Shown here: in pieces, positions 1-14,673 of the stretch | Layout of the letters: the number at the start of each line of letters is the position of its first letter | How positions within the stretch are numbered: position 1 is the first letter of the stretch | Assembly: GCA_010094045.1 (NCBI GenBank) | Contig: ML986622.1 | Location: 124,001 to 188,000 of the forward strand | Length of the DNA: 64,000 nucleotides | Reading direction: 5' to 3' | Origin: Lojkania enalia | Taxonomy: Eukaryota; Ascomycota; Dothideomycetes; Pleosporales | Notes under the pieces: model-generated | Told to the model about the DNA's origin: nothing | What the model saw: the letters and a program-made list of their open reading frames with translations, nothing else | Database searches by the model: none | Program-made: the position numbers and the translations under genes

Positions 1-3000
1 AGATAGTGTGTGGTGGTGGTGAGCGGGCAGATTCGCGATGGCTCTAGCGACAAAGATGGGAAGGTGTGCAGCTGGCAAGTGGCGAGGACGGAGCAGCCCG
101 GGCTAACCCCGTACAAGACTAAGTAGCCCGTCCGAGGTAAGCGCAAGCCACCATGCCACAGCGAGCCGGTACAGGCCACCAGTCAGCAGCAGGAGCCGGC
201 TGCCAAGTGCTTATCTAAGCAGGTATTCACCTGGGTGCGCGCCCGGCCACCAGTGGCACTGAGCAAGGCTGGCCGCCTGTACCCCCCGGTCTGCACTGCA
301 CCCCTACACACCCACTCCGAGAATGCTGGCTGCTCGATAAGGCCGCCCACGATCTGACAACCCCCCTCCCGATGCCGTCGACGCGGCGAGCGGCGTGCAA
401 CCAGCGTGAGCGATTCCTGCTGCTGACTGTGCCTGTCACAACGGGCACTCGAGCGTTGGGTTGGAGGTTGGGGTTGGCGACCGCGGCGATGAGGCTCAGA
501 TTTAGTGCGCGCTAGGTGCTCGCTGGGACCGGGGGCGCGCAGTGCCTCAGCGCAAGGCTCACATTGATATCACAGGACCACACAACCAATCCCGTCGTTC
601 CAAGGACCTCTTCTCCCCTCTCCTCCACGGCAGTCAACCAGCAGACACGATGCGGGTGGAGGATAGGATGTGATGCGATGCGAAAATCTCGGACGGAAAC
701 AACAGCGGCCGACGCGAGATGCGAGCCAATATTATTGCACACGGCACAAACATCAGAAGGGGCAATGAACAGTGCGTCCAGGCGAGAATGCGAATGCGAC
801 CTTACTACGAACTAGGCGGCAGTTATGTCACTGTCGCTGGACCTGCTGTGTGCGCGAGTGCCGGCTGCGCAGCAGGTATGGTGGAGCGAGCTGAAGTGCT
901 GCTGCTGCTGGCGTCAACAGCAATGTCCATGGCTTCTTTTTTGCAGCAGTACCGGAACAGCATCTAATGCCCCGTCTTGCGCAGCTGTGAGCGCATTTCG
1001 CCCTCGGCGGCGGTGAAAGTGCAAAAGGAGGAGCAGGAGTAGGAGACATTGCTGGTGGGTGGGCGGCCCAACACACGGCAGAGGTAGCGAGCGGTCATAC
1101 CATGCTCTGCTCGCCTTGATGCGCTCCCTCTTCGCGATGAGTCGCCAAATGACACGATGCACCCGCAGGACCGAGAAAACTGCGTCTGCTGGCCGCGTTT
1201 GCCAGACGTCTGTCCGCATGGGGGCTTAGCCGTCCTGTGCGCACACAGAGGACCCACCCTAGGGATTCGCCTGTCCTTCCTTCAACCGATTGCTCATGCC
1301 CATGTTATTATCACCAGTTTCAGCCTCGCGCAATTTGCCCTCTTTATCAGATGGCACATCCATACCGACTATGATTGCAATTGCCATATGTACAACCTGT
1401 ATCCACTCTATATGTTTCGTGGCGGGGCTTGCCTCTACTTTCCTGCGTATTCGGCTCGGTCCTGATGGCAATAATGCTTTTTTGCTGCTAGGTAGGTTGC
1501 TGCGCGTCGCGTCAGCAGACTGGACATTGCTGCACCTGTCCCCGGCTTTGCCCTGTGAAATGCTGGATCGGAAGCGTGCGCCGACGTGAGGCGTCGAGGG
1601 TGCTGGCCGTGCAGCTTGCCTCTCCTCGACGCTCTGTTGGGATCAGGACGTTGACTGCCAGAGGAGGTGCGGTTAGGCCTGTGTCTCGCTACCGTCACGG
1701 AGCGGGGCTGCGGACCCTGGTTTGTTTCTCACCATCCGCTGCCACCCTCTGACCGTATCATCACCATCGTCATTTCTCCCAGCTGCTCCCCTTCTCGTCT
1801 GATTAGCTGGCTTGGTCATGATGCAGTCCACATCCGACGTCTCCGATGCTCACCCTCGTACTCCTCCTGGGGGCTTGCTCATCGCACAAACCACGGGTCG
1901 GCGGCGGTGCTTGCCTTTTGAGACATGGATGGGAAACACGCGCACATAAGAGATAATGTTGAATAACGAAATGCATGGTGGCGCTCGCACCTAATTCATC
2001 TTAGCTTCTCGGCCGCTCAGACTCCACAGCAACTATTAAGTTTCCATGGCGGCGGCCCTCTCGCCTATATGCTCACCGGATGGCCTCCTCTGACTCCTCT
2101 CTACCTCTCTGAGTGGACGAGCATTATCCACACACATTACTGCTGTGGCGCATGAGTATTTGACAAATTCAGTGCGAGAAGGCGACGCCACCGAGCCGTG
2201 GAGACAAGCATTGAGACCATAGGCTAAAGGCCGCCCTAACCTGAAGCATGGCGACTGCGCTGTGGAAGCCTGCTCTCTCCGAACATATTAATTTTTTTTA
2301 AGCCTCGGAAGTCGTCAATGCAGCTGCAGGACGCCTTCGAATTCCAAGCGTTCCGACTCTTGATTGGTTCACACTGGTCAAATCGTTTACGACTCGGCAG
2401 AGCGACAAATCCATGATGCAACGCATCTACGCTCAGAAGGGTATGCACGAATATGGTATTCTAGTCACGATATCGCGTGCAAATTATGATATTCCCGGGG
2501 GCCTTGGGGTTTACATCAGCACTTCGATCCTGGTTCCTATTTTGAGAGTCGCATCTGATTACAAGCCTTGATCCACAATTCTCGTAGCTCGAGCGAGATA
2601 TTACTGCCGCGTACAACGAGACACTCTCCAGACTGGTGTACGGACGCGACTGGGCGCAGAGAACCACACTATGATTCGAGGAAATCGAACAAGCCTGCAT
2701 TCCTTGGCAGTTCTGCCCATAAGGCCCCCCATGCAACGGAATGGAAGCGCCGAGGGTCGTAAAAGGTGATCTTCGTCGTGTTCTCTCACATAGTCATTGT
2801 CATGATTTCAAGCGCGTCCGTAGGCAGCATACAGATCTTCGGTCCAGGGTGTGGAAGGAAGATGGCTCCAACGGCCTGCAAATGCCGATGATGTCGGTGG
2901 TTGGGGGATTTGGATACGGAGAAGACGGAGGGCAATGGGCGTCCGTATTCAGGAACGAATCCACTGCGTGAGTGCAAGCGCCACGGGAAGCAGGTGACAC

Positions 3001-6000
3001 TAACAAGGGTACGCCCCTGCCCCCCGTGGGTCTGTGGCTGCCCCAAGCCTTCGGCGAAATCGACCATGGAGTAAGGCCGAGCACCCCTCACGTGGCGGCG
3101 GCGTGCAGGAGTGAACCTTGCACGTCCGCAAGATCTGGGATGGGCAAATGCTTCCTAATCCATGTCAAGACGATTCCGGAGAGCCGGGTTTGGCATCCCG
3201 TGGTCTCCCGACGATGCTGTGGCCGACTTGAAGGCCCACACCAGAATGCGGGAGGTTGGCGTAGCCGTTCGATAGGAGGGAACAGCGCTTCTCCGTTGTA
3301 ATGATCTGCGCGTTACAAGGATACATTTCCTTGCCGCTTGATACCATGATAGCAGTCGTCTATAGGCACCCGCATAGAAATATGTACAGCTCACGCGAGG
3401 TTTCATCGAGCACATGCAGGCGACCTTCCTGTAAGAGATGCTGACGACGACAGCCAAAAGCGGATTGTTAACCTCAGCTGTCGGGTAGGGGGCCTTCGCG
3501 AACCGATACGCCCTCTGAATCTACCTCGTCAACCCCTGCCCTCTGAGGCATTAAAGGCTGGCGATCATATGTGACGAGCAAATGAAGTGTTGTATTTCTC
3601 CACACGTCGAATTCAACTGTACCGCGACAGCCTTGACTTCCGCTAGAACCTTGGAAGTGACAAGACGTCATTATAATCATTACAAGATGACAATACGATT
3701 ATGCAGGGACGAAGCCAGTAGCCGCTGCCATGTCTGGTTTTCTGGAACTCGATTATCTAATGGAACCATCTATCCTAGCTTTGCTATGCCCGCACCTGCT
3801 TTTCGTCAAACTATTTCACTAAGTTTTCCCTAATAGGAAACTATGCTCGTTCAGCTCCTGTTCATTCCCAACCGCGAGCACTATTCATCTGCAAGTTTCT
3901 GGGCACGTCCGATCACGGTTATCGAAACAAATCATTCTAGAAAAAAGAATTAAAAAAAAATGGACTAATCACTTTTGCAAATTGCTTCCTTGAATGAACG
4001 TAGTGCCTGTGTTCCCTGAAAATAGACTTTTAAAGACTGGAAAGTTAACCGTAACTACTCTTCTAAGTAATCTGTAAGTAGTGTTTCCCGCGGAAGAGGG
4101 GGATCTTTGGCAGGACCTGCGCCTGACAATATTGCCAAGCACTGTGCTTCGGTCAGATTGACCTTTTCCACTAGCATCTGCGTCCAGAGTTCCTCCAGAA
4201 CGACCGTAGAAGACCCGAGGATGGCGCCACAGTCCACTATCAACGAGGACCAGGGGGCATTACCACCATCAGGATTAAGCCAAGTTCAACCCAGGCGTAG
4301 GAATCTCCACAGTCGCCCGACCACTCGTATTCGCTTTAGCCCAGAAGGTGGGAAGTTGAGTTTGTTCTTGCAGATACATACTCTGGCTAGTCTGCAAGGC
4401 TGCAGCTCAATATTTCTCCCCTTCATACGGATACCACTTGGGTAGTCATCTCGCCGAGTCAGCACAACGCATAATTCGGCTACCATTTCCTGTGGACCAC
4501 CATTAAGACTTTCCCCACTCTCTCTTTTTCAGCGCTATTTCTTAGCATCACTATCCGGTCGTCGTCGCCAGGTTTTAGGCTCAGGGAACGTCTTCAATTT
4601 CCTTAAGGATTGGAGACTGGAAATGGTGCTTGTCACTGACCACCGGCTTTCGGTCGACGACCTGAGCCTCAAGCAAAGGTAGCGTGAACTGTTCGTATAG
4701 CATAGAGACTGTCTCTTCGACGCACATAATTTTATTCCATCGTGAAACCTGTATTAACATTATCTACGGCAAAATCAGGTCCAAGGGCTTCAGTGGTCTA
4801 GATAGCGGTCTTTTTCTCACAGCAATGGCGAGAACGGCTTATTATGTTGTCTATTCATGCCTGGACGAGCATTCCAGGCGCCTCAGAAGACCTAGACCTG
4901 GGACATGGAAAATGGCATGAAGCAAATGTCTGGGAGCATCTAGATGTTCACAGCAACACGCAATGCAGCTAAGGAATATGATCCAGGCTTGTATTCCACG
5001 TTCCCTGAATAATCACCTCACCGGACCCAAGACCATACTCCTAATCGTTTCCCGCCAACATACCAGTAGTCCTTCGAGACGCAACTTGTTCTGTCAAGGA
5101 CAACACCTAATATCGTTCAAGTTAAAATCGTCCACGCTTGTCGCCCCTAAACCTGCTCTATCAACAATTCACCTTCCAAGATGGACCAACTCCGTCCCTC
5201 CATTAGTGCAACAGCTTTGACGGCTCGACCTACCTGAACTTTTGCGCGAGGGGCCAAGTATTCGGTTGTTCGGTTATCTTGCGGCACCGCTGCCTGAGGC
5301 TCCGCATACCCTGTATATACTTCAAACACCATACTGCCTGAGGCTCCATACACGCAATTAAGTTCGGCAGCTGGGCTATACTGAGCGGTGAGTGCTCGAT
5401 GCAACGATCACACTAACCAGAGCTTTGTGTATCTGGAGTTCCACTTGCCTATCTTGATTCATGTCAGCTACATATGCTTTGAAGAGTCAGCAGCACACCA
5501 AACGAAAGCAGAGCCTTCAAACTCTTATGATCATGTAAACAAATTTTAGAGATGAACCTCACCAGATAGGGTTCACGGCTTTACTTTCCCTAGCACAATC
5601 ATCATGGCACCGACACCGGCTCCTCGCACAACCCCCCAATCTCGTCCTGAAACCCTCCCTCACCACCCACTTCACAGCCGCACCATAAACCACTGCCATG
5701 GTCTGCACCTCCAAACACACATTCCCCACGGCAGTTCCCGTATCAATCAAAAACACACACTCCCATCGCCCCACACCTCCCAACTAGCTAATCTCGCAAC
5801 CCGACACGCCCAACCCGCTCCCAGCACAAGACCGCCCAACCCCCCCCCAAATCCAAATCACCCCCTGCCCTCCTCATCTCACAGATCAGCATTCCCCATC
5901 AGCCGTCAATCATGCCACCTCCCCCTCAAAATAAAAAGAAATAAAAGAACAACCCCCTCAATCCCCACAAATCCACGGCTCACATTCCAAAATCCAGTAA

Positions 6001-7088
6001 GTATGTAAGCCACGAATAATGCATAATCAAGCCCGGCTTGTGGTAGTGGGTGCCAAAAAAACACGAATGTGGGTCCGCAGCGTGCAAAATGCTTCCGTTA
6101 TCGTTTGGCTCGCCGGGCTTGGGCGTCACGCGTGTGAGCGGCCCGCACATTCATCAATCTCGTCTCCGTCTTCTTTTTTCTTCGTCTCGCGGCTCGTTGG
6201 TTGGCCGAACGACCAGGTGTGCCGTGTTGAAATCCCTCCATGTCGATGATGAACGCGTCATATCTTCCATCTATGCAACATCAACAGTAAGACTATGTAT
6301 AAATCACATGGAAATGTGGAATTCGCGAGTGCCGAAGATAGATACATAAATCACATCACCTCGCAGCGCCGATCTTATACCTCTACTCCGTACCGTATCC
6401 GACTCATCCATCGCATTTGCCGTCGCCGAGAGCACGCAGAATTCGAGATCGCGCTGCTAAAGATAGAACAAACCTGCTTGGAACTCGCATCTCCCATCTC
6501 ATCACTGTGTAATCTGTAGATTGCAAAGAATGACAATGTATGCTTTAGATACCATAGTTTTGAGCGGGAAAGTGGTTTACGGATGATTCTGTCTACCCCG
6601 TGCGAGACAGTACTACTCTAACCCCAAGAACCTAACATGAACCATACAAACTGTATTCTATATTACCTAGTAGAAACTTTTACAACTAAAGAAAACTCCA
6701 CCAGCCCGGATGCAAAACCTAATGCTCCCTTCTGGCACGTAGAGCAAGTTAAGACTAAGCCGCCCGTGCTGCTCTGAAGGAAAAGATAATGCCAGTCTAA
6801 CATGATGAAAGGTGCCACGAATTCCCAAAGTCCCTTGATCAGGGACCCGATTGTCTTCTCTGGGGTATCTTCATACATTTTGAAGCGTGCATGATCCAGT
6901 GGTTCAATGCACTGTTCTGTCTCCCTCAGCAAGGAAATAATTGTGTAAAGAAACCCATGACGTGATAAAGTCTATGTCAATACGCCGAAACCATTAAAAT
7001 CCCCTTCACGTTTGCGATTTGTTGTAAAAAGCCTCGACAAGCGCCAACAGGCGATGACGACGCTTTCCGCATGGCGTTTTCGGGATAT
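1..7088. other. Gene-poor region, no supported CDS
   Basis: About 7 kb with only short open frames on both strands. None has a recognisable domain, and I could not link any by splice sites into a longer protein. The first 2 kb are GC-rich with short CTG/CAG runs (for example 893-912) and pyrimidine-rich stretches around 1740-1810. This would suit a long promoter or 5' leader of a gene off the left edge, but that is inference. An A-rich run lies at 3937-3960. Direct copies of a short GCCTGAGGCTCC motif occur near 5290 and 5334. I see no tRNA, rRNA or transposon ends here. Confidence 0.55.
5604..5980. repeat. C/A-rich strand-asymmetric tract
   Basis: Over about 370 bp the plus strand is very rich in C and A and poor in G, with runs such as CCCCCCCCC near 5840. 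The bias removes stop codons and leaves a 134-codon open frame on the plus strand that is low-complexity Pro/His/Ser/Thr. I read it as a low-complexity tract rather than a gene. Confidence 0.5.
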
Positions 7089-9645
<2,557 letters not shown>

Positions 9646-10074
9646 GGTGCGCGATATTTCAGTAGGGACTGGTGAGAGAACAAACTAAGGGCGAAGGAGC
9701 GTGTCCGATGTCGTTTTTTTTTGAGCCGCGAGGGCGTATTAAGCGCAACAAGCGACAGGGGAGAGTCGCGTTGTGGGTGCAAACAGAAAATAGAGAAGGG
9801 AAGAGATGAGGAGTTGGTGGTGAGGAAAGGGAGAGGAACGAGTAGAAAAAGAGTTGCAGTCGCGACCGGCGAGGCGAAAAGGCAGTCACAAATTTGCCCT
9901 GTGCCAAGCGCGCTAACTAAATTCGTCGAGCTAGCATTTGCCGAGATAAGGGATAAGAGACATGCACGTGATGTTGCTGGCCTACTTTTGGCCGCCACTA
10001 GAATCAAGCGTCTACGATAAAATTCAGTATGTCGTATATCTCTATCTGCTTTAAATAAACCCTGATATGCACCT
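9646..10074 (-). promoter_or_regulatory. DBP2 upstream region
   Basis: Only 429 bp separate the THI20 stop from the DBP2 start, both on the minus strand. Read on the minus strand the segment is rich in CT runs (9700-9860), as is common just upstream of highly expressed fungal genes. No specific factor site is assigned. Confidence 0.4.
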
Positions 10075-12148
10075 TTACCTGAAAGCATCCGCGCCTCTCA
10101 ATCCCATATCCCAGAACCCAGTCTCCATCTACCCAATCTCAGTATTTTGACGTACTACAAACCTAGCAATCGCTCACCTTTGTTGCATGTATGAATATAT
10201 GTGCCAGCTCATCGATTCTCGAGAGTGATTGCTTTGTAGCATTTTTTTCAATCAAATCTAGCAATCATTAGCTTTCGGCAACATTATTCGTCACTCCGCT
10301 TACCGCGGCCAGTCTTCATCGCTTGCACATAGTCGTCTGCGACGTAGGTTTCGATCCATTTCCAGTACTTGCTATCTTCCCTCGCCGTCTCGGGATCGTC
10401 ATAGAGGCGACGAGCAATGATGCCATAGCCGATGAGGCACGGGAGAAGAGCGATTTGTAGAGCGAGCCAGTCTTCAGATTGGCCTACATCGAGCACGTAT
10501 CTGGCAATGCGGTCAGTGGGTGTTGCTCTCCTGATCTTTAGCTCATACCTGGTATATGCGGTGCATGCTTGTTGAGGGTCAGCTGTGTAAGTGGTTGCGT
10601 TGTAGTTGCTTACCTTGATCTTCCTCTTGTTGCTCGATCTCTTGAAGCGACAGTCCATAGTCTTTGCAAAACTCAATATGCAGCTTAATCTCTTCCTGAA
10701 GGTGGAGGACTTGCTGCGCGGACTAGGGAGATGTCAGCCAGAATCCTTTTTGCTACAGGCGTGTGGCTTACTTGACTAATGTCCGTCATGGACTTTGATT
10801 TGTACGAGGCTAGTGCGTTTGCACGCGCAAATTGTATCTAAATTCGTGTCAGTTTCGTTCCAATTGCTCGACGATATGACTGACAAGAAACAGGTAATCT
10901 TGTATTAGATAATGTTTAAAATTCTCAATAGGTAAAGTGCCATTCGCCATTCGCTGCACAAAGTCGTGTCCTATGTAATCTTTCCACGCCTGTTGCACGT
11001 CCTCGCGCTGAAGAATGTATTCGATGAATCCGCCTCTCCGACAAGTTAGCACCTTGGTATTAAGATATTCTTTGATTCTTACGGAACAAATGGTAAGCTA
11101 TAGGTCGAGTGGAAGTGGTTGATGGGCCCGCTGCCCTTCCCGATTTCCTGACTCGTCCGAATTCCGGCATCAACATAACTGTTGGCCTTCTCTACAGCCC
11201 TAACCATGTCCATGTCGGAGGCGAGGTTACAGGCAATTGCAGCTAGTAGACATTAGCCGGATACCTCAATCGTATAGATCGCGCTCACAAGCTAAAGAAC
11301 ATCCTGTCCCATGTGTGTTCTTCGAGTTCAGGTATTCCGTCTCGATCAGCGTTGCTTTGCCTTCCCCGTACAACACGTTGAGTACGATATGCCTATCCGC
11401 ATCTCCTTGCGACACCACATGCCCTTTTGTTAAAGGCAGATGACCCCCTTTTAGGAGTACATATCTCGGTCCCAGTTGCTGAATAGATTTAGCGATGGTG
11501 ACAATGTCATCAACATTTTTGGGTTCTTTGTAGGACACCCCGGCATATTCCAATAAAAACTTCCCTTCCGGGATATTTGGAGTGAGAATCGTAGTAAGCG
11601 GTAGTAGGCCGTGGATCATAGTGTTGATTGCATCTCCAGGTAGTAGCCGTGAGCCACTCGTTGATACCATGACCTTTAATCGTCAGATGCACTTCACTCC
11701 ACTGAAGTAACTACTGTGATCGATAAATTACCGGGTCTACAACGGACAAAAATTTGTGTTTGCGAAAGGCGTCTACCACGACGTCAATTGTACCTGCACC
11801 GGCTAGCATGCCTTAATCTGGTTTTTAGCGACGAAAATCAACATGTGCATGATGTCTATCCGAACCTGTTTTGACTACATCAACGCCAACATCATCGATG
11901 CACGCATCTATTTGCTTTGAGACGAAGGAAGGAGGCACTTGGTGAATGTCGTATACCCCTAGCGTGTTTTGAGCAGTGAGGGCTGTAGTAGCTGTCATTG
12001 CATAGCATCCATGCGCGGCGATTACTTTCTGGTCAGCCTCAAGCCCGCTGTACACATTAGCAGATGGATAAGCTTGATAAACCTAGGCTTCATACGCTCC
12101 CCCAGAGCTATCCGAGCCTGCGATCACCAGTATCCGCTTCAAGGTCAT
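10075..12148 (-). CDS. THI20: Hydroxymethylpyrimidine/phosphomethylpyrimidine kinase with TenA domain (Thi20)
   Basis: Bifunctional thiamine enzyme. The N-terminal ThiD-type kinase phosphorylates HMP and HMP-P, and the C-terminal TenA domain hydrolyses thiamine or degraded pyrimidines for salvage. Twelve phase-consistent exons: 12148-12096, 12047-11866, 11811-11732, 11673-11289, 11242-11083, 11035-10885, 10837-10772, 10722-10614, 10582-10549, 10500-10304, 10257-10178, 10128-10075; 516 aa, close to the yeast enzyme. Visible: IAGSDSSGGAGLEADQK near the N-terminus, VVDPVM, the anion-hole motif THGTGCSLA, then TenA with PGGFIEYIL, HYLIQDYLFL and the conserved METGFWDMGL end. The last two exons are needed for an intact TenA C-terminus; the frame without them stops at 10284. 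Start chosen at the first ATG before the RILVIAGSDSS strand. Eleven introns in 2.1 kb is unusually many. No TPP riboswitch was seen. Confidence 0.93.
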
Positions 12149-12499
12149 GAAGATAGGCTGTGTGGAATGGGTTACTTTGGAGTCCACTTTCAAATTCTTC
12201 CTGGACCCCGCCACCAATAACAAGCGAGGTCCACGTCATAGGAAACCAACAACCAAGCCAAAGCACTCAATATAAGCACTGAGTAGTATTTTATTCGACG
12301 GGTCAATTTACAAATTCATGATTGTGTCAAAATAGCTTTGATCCTACATTTCCATGTTCTGACAACTGAAGCTGCTGTAAGTGACCTGCTCGCTATCGGG
12401 CCATCTGGAGTCCCAAGCTCAGGAGGGCTAGCTGCATATCTGGTCCACTTATGCGATTGAGGCCTGCTTAAATCTGATAACCCTACCCTGCTCTAGTAT
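12149..12499. other. Spacer between F-box/LRR gene and THI20
   Basis: 351 bp between the stop of the F-box gene and the start of THI20, both on the minus strand. It must hold a terminator and the THI20 promoter, but I see no distinctive motif. Confidence 0.4.
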
Positions 12500-14463
12500 T
12501 TAATCAGAGTCTCCTTCGAATTCCGACACGTTTGGATCTAGCATAAATCATTAGTCTACATCACCTGGGGGAATCTACGTCCACTCACCTCTCCAAAGAG
12601 TATATTCTAGGGTACCCCCGACCTTTTCATTAAGACTATCCCTGATCAACATGACTTCTTCATCAGACAAAAGCGTGTCGGGATCTGCCATATCCACCAT
12701 CACTCGAATACCTTGATTGCTAGGACCAAGGCGTGAGATGAATTCGAATAGTCCATCTGTTGTGAACTTGGAGATGCCGGCGAATGCAATACTCCTTAAA
12801 TTGGTCAAATTCCCGATGCATTCGAGAACCCCATCTTTGAGCTCGATTCCAGTAATATAGAGGTCTTCCAGCAACCTGAGGTTATCAATGATAGTGATGA
12901 GGTGCTCGTCTTGGAAGATTTCTTGGACAAGAAGTAGTTTAAGAACTCTTAGCTCGGTCAGCTGCTTTAGAGAATCGACGAGGATATCGACATCATCCCG
13001 AAACATCCCGTCAGTATCTCCATTCAAGGACAAGAACCGCAAAGACCATCGTTGATGCACGAGGGCCTGATGGAGTAATTGACTATCCTTGGGCATGTAA
13101 CTGTCGATCTCCAGCTTGCTTAGTCTAATGCAGTCCTCCAGTAATACGGGTGCGATAATGGAGGAAGCAGACTGGAGTTTTGTGAAACTCAGTCGTCGCA
13201 GATCCCCGCAGCTTCTTAACCATTCGATCGTTTCTAAGAAGACATCATTTTGAGTCTTCTCTAGATTGATAGTGCCATGGATATCCTCGATACGCAAGGC
13301 TTCCAAGGCAGTGCATCTACGGAGCAGTGATAAATATGGCAACGAGTCGGTCGAAACACAGAGCCTCAAATCTTTCAAAGACTCGCTGTGGGCATTTAGA
13401 GCATGGAACGATTTTGCTCCCACTCCAATATCGCTGATTGTCTCTATCATTCTTAGAGACTGAGGTCGGATACTGCCAATGAACTTGGCAAATTTATGGT
13501 CGCGCTCATCGGTTTGCCTTTACATCTAAGTAAGAGTTCCTGAGCTGTCTTGTAGATGCATACCAGGTGTATATACTGAGTGAGTTGAACTGTGGACAAT
13601 ATTCGTAAATTGATGCGTGTACGAGTTCATCCTCGAGAGGACCACCATCGTAAAGTTCCAATGTCTGGAGGCGTGGAAGTCTCGGAGCCCATCGAACCAA
13701 AGCGTGCGAGAGGACTACGCAGCTCGTAAGAATTAAATAACGAAAATGAAAAGGGAACCTTACTCTTTCCACTGATAATCTCAAGCATCGGCGTGTGCTG
13801 TGTGACCGCTGAAATGGGTTAGTGGGAGCTTGTACAATATTTTGAATTTACTTGCCTTCTCCGACCGCGTCGATAATCGAAGTGATGTTTAGTCTTGCAA
13901 TTGTTCTCCCAGCCTTACGATAAGGCGTCTCCACTGTCCTGAAGAAGCGATCCAGAGGTTTGGAGAAGAATTGCCTTTCTCATGAATCAGCATAATATTT
14001 ATTTCAACCGCACTCAGGAACCATTACTTCTGCACCTTCCCCTTGAACTGATCGTCTTCCAAAAGTTGGTCTAGATCCCGCAAGTCAAGTAACTTGATAT
14101 AGCGACAATATGGGAACAGAGTCGCGTCCAGACTTGACGCAATTATGGATCTCCATAAGATCGACCATTTCTGCACCATGAGTCCTTTCGTGGCAAGCAG
14201 AACAGCTTCATCTTCCCCGCCACCACGAACAGGAGCCAAATGATGATACCTTTATACTACTATTAATAAAACGGTCCCTTTATTTTGTGCCGGTGGTACA
14301 GCATATTGATGCCTGTTTATACATACCGATACAGGTGAGTTAATGCTGGTACAGCGAGAGCCCGGCTCGAACACGCACAATGAAAAAGCGTGTCAAGACT
14401 GGCCTGACGCGCAAGCTCCTCGCATAGGAGATGGAGAATATCGTCTGGAAGTGCAGGAGCCAT
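12500..14463 (-). CDS. F-box and leucine-rich-repeat protein
   Basis: Likely substrate-recognition subunit of an SCF ubiquitin ligase. Seven exons: 14463-14327, 14249-14028, 13974-13856, 13808-13764, 13714-13564, 13517-12589, 12537-12500; 546 aa. The first 45 residues form an F-box-like helix set (LPDDILHLLCEEL, then CACSSRALAVPALTHLYR). The C-terminal half has LRR-like units such as LRRLSFTKLQ, LSKLEIDSY, LRVLKLLLV and LEDLYITGI. The intron 13809-13855 must use a GC donor (GAAG|GCAAGT), since the nearby GT donor leads at once to a stop. The target is unknown. It is divergent from RAD9 with 210 bp between starts. An ordinary fungal F-box/LRR family member is the best reading; the exact 5' exons are less certain than the LRR exon. 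Confidence 0.82.
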
Positions 14464-14673
14464 GATATATCGACACTGTTGACGTGAAAAGTGATGAGAT
14501 GGACTGGAAAAGCGTGGCGGACCTGGCGTTGTTGCGGCTCGGGCTTTTCACGCGCGTCTATTTTGGCGCGAAAACAACAATCCTTCCTAAGCAGACTGCA
14601 CCACCTCAGTCTTAGAATACATGGAGCGAACGCCAGCTGAAGCCATGCCTAAGCAATCGACCCATGACTGAGA
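14464..14673. promoter_or_regulatory. Divergent promoter of the F-box/LRR gene and RAD9
   Basis: 210 bp between two divergent start codons. It contains CACGCGCGTC (14549-14558) and, immediately after, TTTTGGCGCGAAAA (14561-14574). Confidence 0.6.
14561..14574. promoter_or_regulatory. E2F/SBF-type cell-cycle site (candidate)
   Basis: TTTTGGCGCGAAAA is a near-palindrome that fits the E2F consensus TTTSGCGC and contains CGCGAAA, the core of the yeast SBF site. It lies 100 bp before the RAD9 start codon. RAD9 is a DNA-damage checkpoint gene, so G1/S control is plausible. The match is seen; the function is inferred. Confidence 0.5.

Noticed and set aside
4055..4243. Minus-strand frame of 62 codons ending LLTDYLEE
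   Set aside because: Coding-like composition but no splice partner or domain; not enough to call a gene.
5147..5404. Minus-strand frame of 85 codons
   Set aside because: No family signal; it spans two short direct repeats and fails to extend by splicing.
5604..6008. 134-codon open frame on the plus strand
   Set aside because: Composition is forced by a C/A-rich strand bias; it is low-complexity Pro/His/Ser/Thr with no domain.
12149..12499. TPP riboswitch upstream of THI20
   Set aside because: Searched for the conserved CTGAGA and ACCTGA blocks by eye and did not find them in order.
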